From Breoghania sp. (GTDB taxonomy: Bacteria > Pseudomonadota > Alphaproteobacteria > Rhizobiales > Stappiaceae): a stretch of DNA of 64,000 nucleotides. This document shows, in pieces, positions 63,344 to 64,000 of this stretch. The notes under the pieces are model-generated. The model saw nothing but the letters and a program-made list of their open reading frames with translations, ran no database searches and was not told the DNA's origin. How positions within the stretch are numbered: position 1 is the first letter of the stretch; each line of letters starts with the position of its first letter. Position numbers and translations under genes: made by a program. Where the stretch lies: positions 105,922 through 169,921 of the forward strand of contig NZ_JASJAV010000007.1 of the NCBI RefSeq assembly GCF_030066895.1, given 5' to 3'.

Positions 63344-63429
63344 GGCCCTGGCCTCCCTCGACCTTCGTGAAACGTCACTTTCAGAGCATCGCCTGTAACG
63401 CCCTGTCCTTCCGTTACGAAATGTCCTAT

Positions 63430-63447
63430 TAGTTGTAAATGTAACTA
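63430..63447. promoter_or_regulatory. MarR/HmgR-type operator between hmgA and hmgR
   Basis: TAGTT-N8-AACTA inverted repeat (TAGTTGTAAATGTAACTA) lies 6 bases before the hmgR ATG in the divergent intergenic region, the expected place for an autorepressing MarR-type dimer site. Confidence 0.6.
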
Positions 63448-63452
63448 GCAAG

Positions 63453-63922
63453 ATGGACGAATCAATGAAGCCACGACTGTAGCCTTGCTCCTCGGGAGCA
63501 CCGGAGGAAGAGGCGGATTTCGATTTGAAGAGTTTCCTGCCCTACCTGCTCAACCAGGCGGGGATGTCGTTCCAGCACATCTACAAGGCGCGTTACGGCA
63601 TGCTTCGGACGGAATGGCGGGTTATATGTTCCATCTCGGCCGTTACGGCCCGATGACGGCCAAAGCCATGGGCGCGCACGCGCATGCACAAGACCAAGAT
63701 CAGCCGCGCTGTCGGCGCCCTTGAGGCGCGCCGCTATCTCACCCGCACCGAGCTTGAAAACGACCACCGTCTGGAGCGGCTGGAACTGACGGCTGCGGAC
63801 CGCAAAGCCTACGAGGATCTCTCCGCCCATGCCCGTGAACATGATGCGGACCTGATGGCGCTTTCTCGCCGCAGGAACAGGACGTTCTGCGGCGGTGTTT
63901 GCGACAGCTTGCGGGGTTTTGA
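63453..63922 (+). pseudogene. hmgR: MarR-family regulator of homogentisate catabolism, amber and frameshifts
   Basis: ATG 63453 opens [12 protein letters not shown] at 63480-63482, then [39 protein letters not shown] and MLRTEWRV in the same frame. A shift near 63625 leads to MFHLGRYGPMTAKAMG, then RMHKTKISRAVGALEARRYL and TRTELENDHRLERLELTAAD (the wing) in the next, and RQLAGF at the stop 63920-63922. The HTH and wing are typical of MarR regulators. Divergent position next to hmgA suggests HmgR. Several lesions, like its target gene. Confidence 0.75.
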
Positions 63923-63957
63923 GGAAAAGAGCACCGGGAAGGGCGCATGCGAAACAA

Positions 63958-64000
63958 GGGGCCCATCCTTGAAGACGGCGCGTAGCGCCTCCTCAGGATG
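63958..64000. repeat. Palindromic interspersed repeat, copy C (cut by window end)
   Basis: GGGCCCATCCTTGAAGACG and CCTCCTCAGGATG match the left arm of the repeats at 30005 and 57378; the remainder lies beyond the window. Confidence 0.75.

Overview
The window is a high-GC chromosomal segment of an alphaproteobacterium, most likely of the order Hyphomicrobiales (Rhizobiales). The evidence is a PhyR/NepR/EcfG general stress response, the TCA run mdh-sucC-sucD-sucA-sucB-lpd on one strand, an atpHAGDC operon beside priA, and dispersed palindromic intergenic repeats of a kind common in this order. I could not fix the genus.

Layout. 1-6.3 kb is a stress island: phyR and a first nepR are divergent, followed by dps, a DUF883/holin-like pair, a PRC-barrel protein, and a nepR2-ecfG-histidine kinase operon. 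6.3-9.9 kb holds a Bcr/CflA-type transporter, a secreted hydrolase, a His-rich PCu(A)C-type protein and a 48-residue membrane protein. 9.9-21.5 kb is the TCA cluster on the minus strand, interrupted by a LysE exporter, a small secreted protein, a broken SDR gene and, between sucC and sucD, an AT-rich orphan gene. 21.6-31.6 kb is accessory: zapE, an AhpD-like protein, an autotransporter, a DUF7662-like protein, an Inh-type lipoprotein, a VOC protein, a degenerate LMW phosphatase, MipA, MsrA and CreD. 31.8-36.2 kb is sdhCDAB with an FkbM methyltransferase between sdhA and sdhB. 36.4-39.7 kb has an EI24 membrane protein, a sugar-binding protein and a chemoreceptor. 40.2-43.1 kb is rpsO-pnp. 43.4-48.5 kb is the wreck of a giant repeat adhesin/autotransporter. 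48.9-56.5 kb is atpHAGDC plus priA. 56.6-64 kb has a transaldolase, a MarR/MFS-Usp pair, xerC, two secreted proteins, hmgA and its divergent MarR regulator.

The most striking property is the split between intact and broken genes. About 30 genes (TCA, Sdh, ATP synthase, pnp, priA, xerC and others) read through without a lesion. About 27 others carry single-base frameshifts, in-frame stops (mostly amber) or internal in-frame deletions. The whole general stress module is affected: phyR, nepR2, the 5' end of ecfG and the kinase. Some indels sit in G/C homopolymers and could be sequencing error. The larger in-frame deletions (SDR, chemoreceptor) and the clean core genes point to real decay or to selective correction of the assembly.

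Regulatory signals visible by eye: three exact GGAAC-N16-CGTT promoters of the EcfG type (before nepR2-ecfG, before the DUF883 operon, before the 48-residue protein); a shared TTACG-N4-CGTMA palindrome directly upstream of mdh and sdhC; and MarR-type palindromes in the marR/MFS-Usp and hmgR/hmgA intergenic regions. I see no tRNA or rRNA gene, no CRISPR array and no complete insertion sequence.
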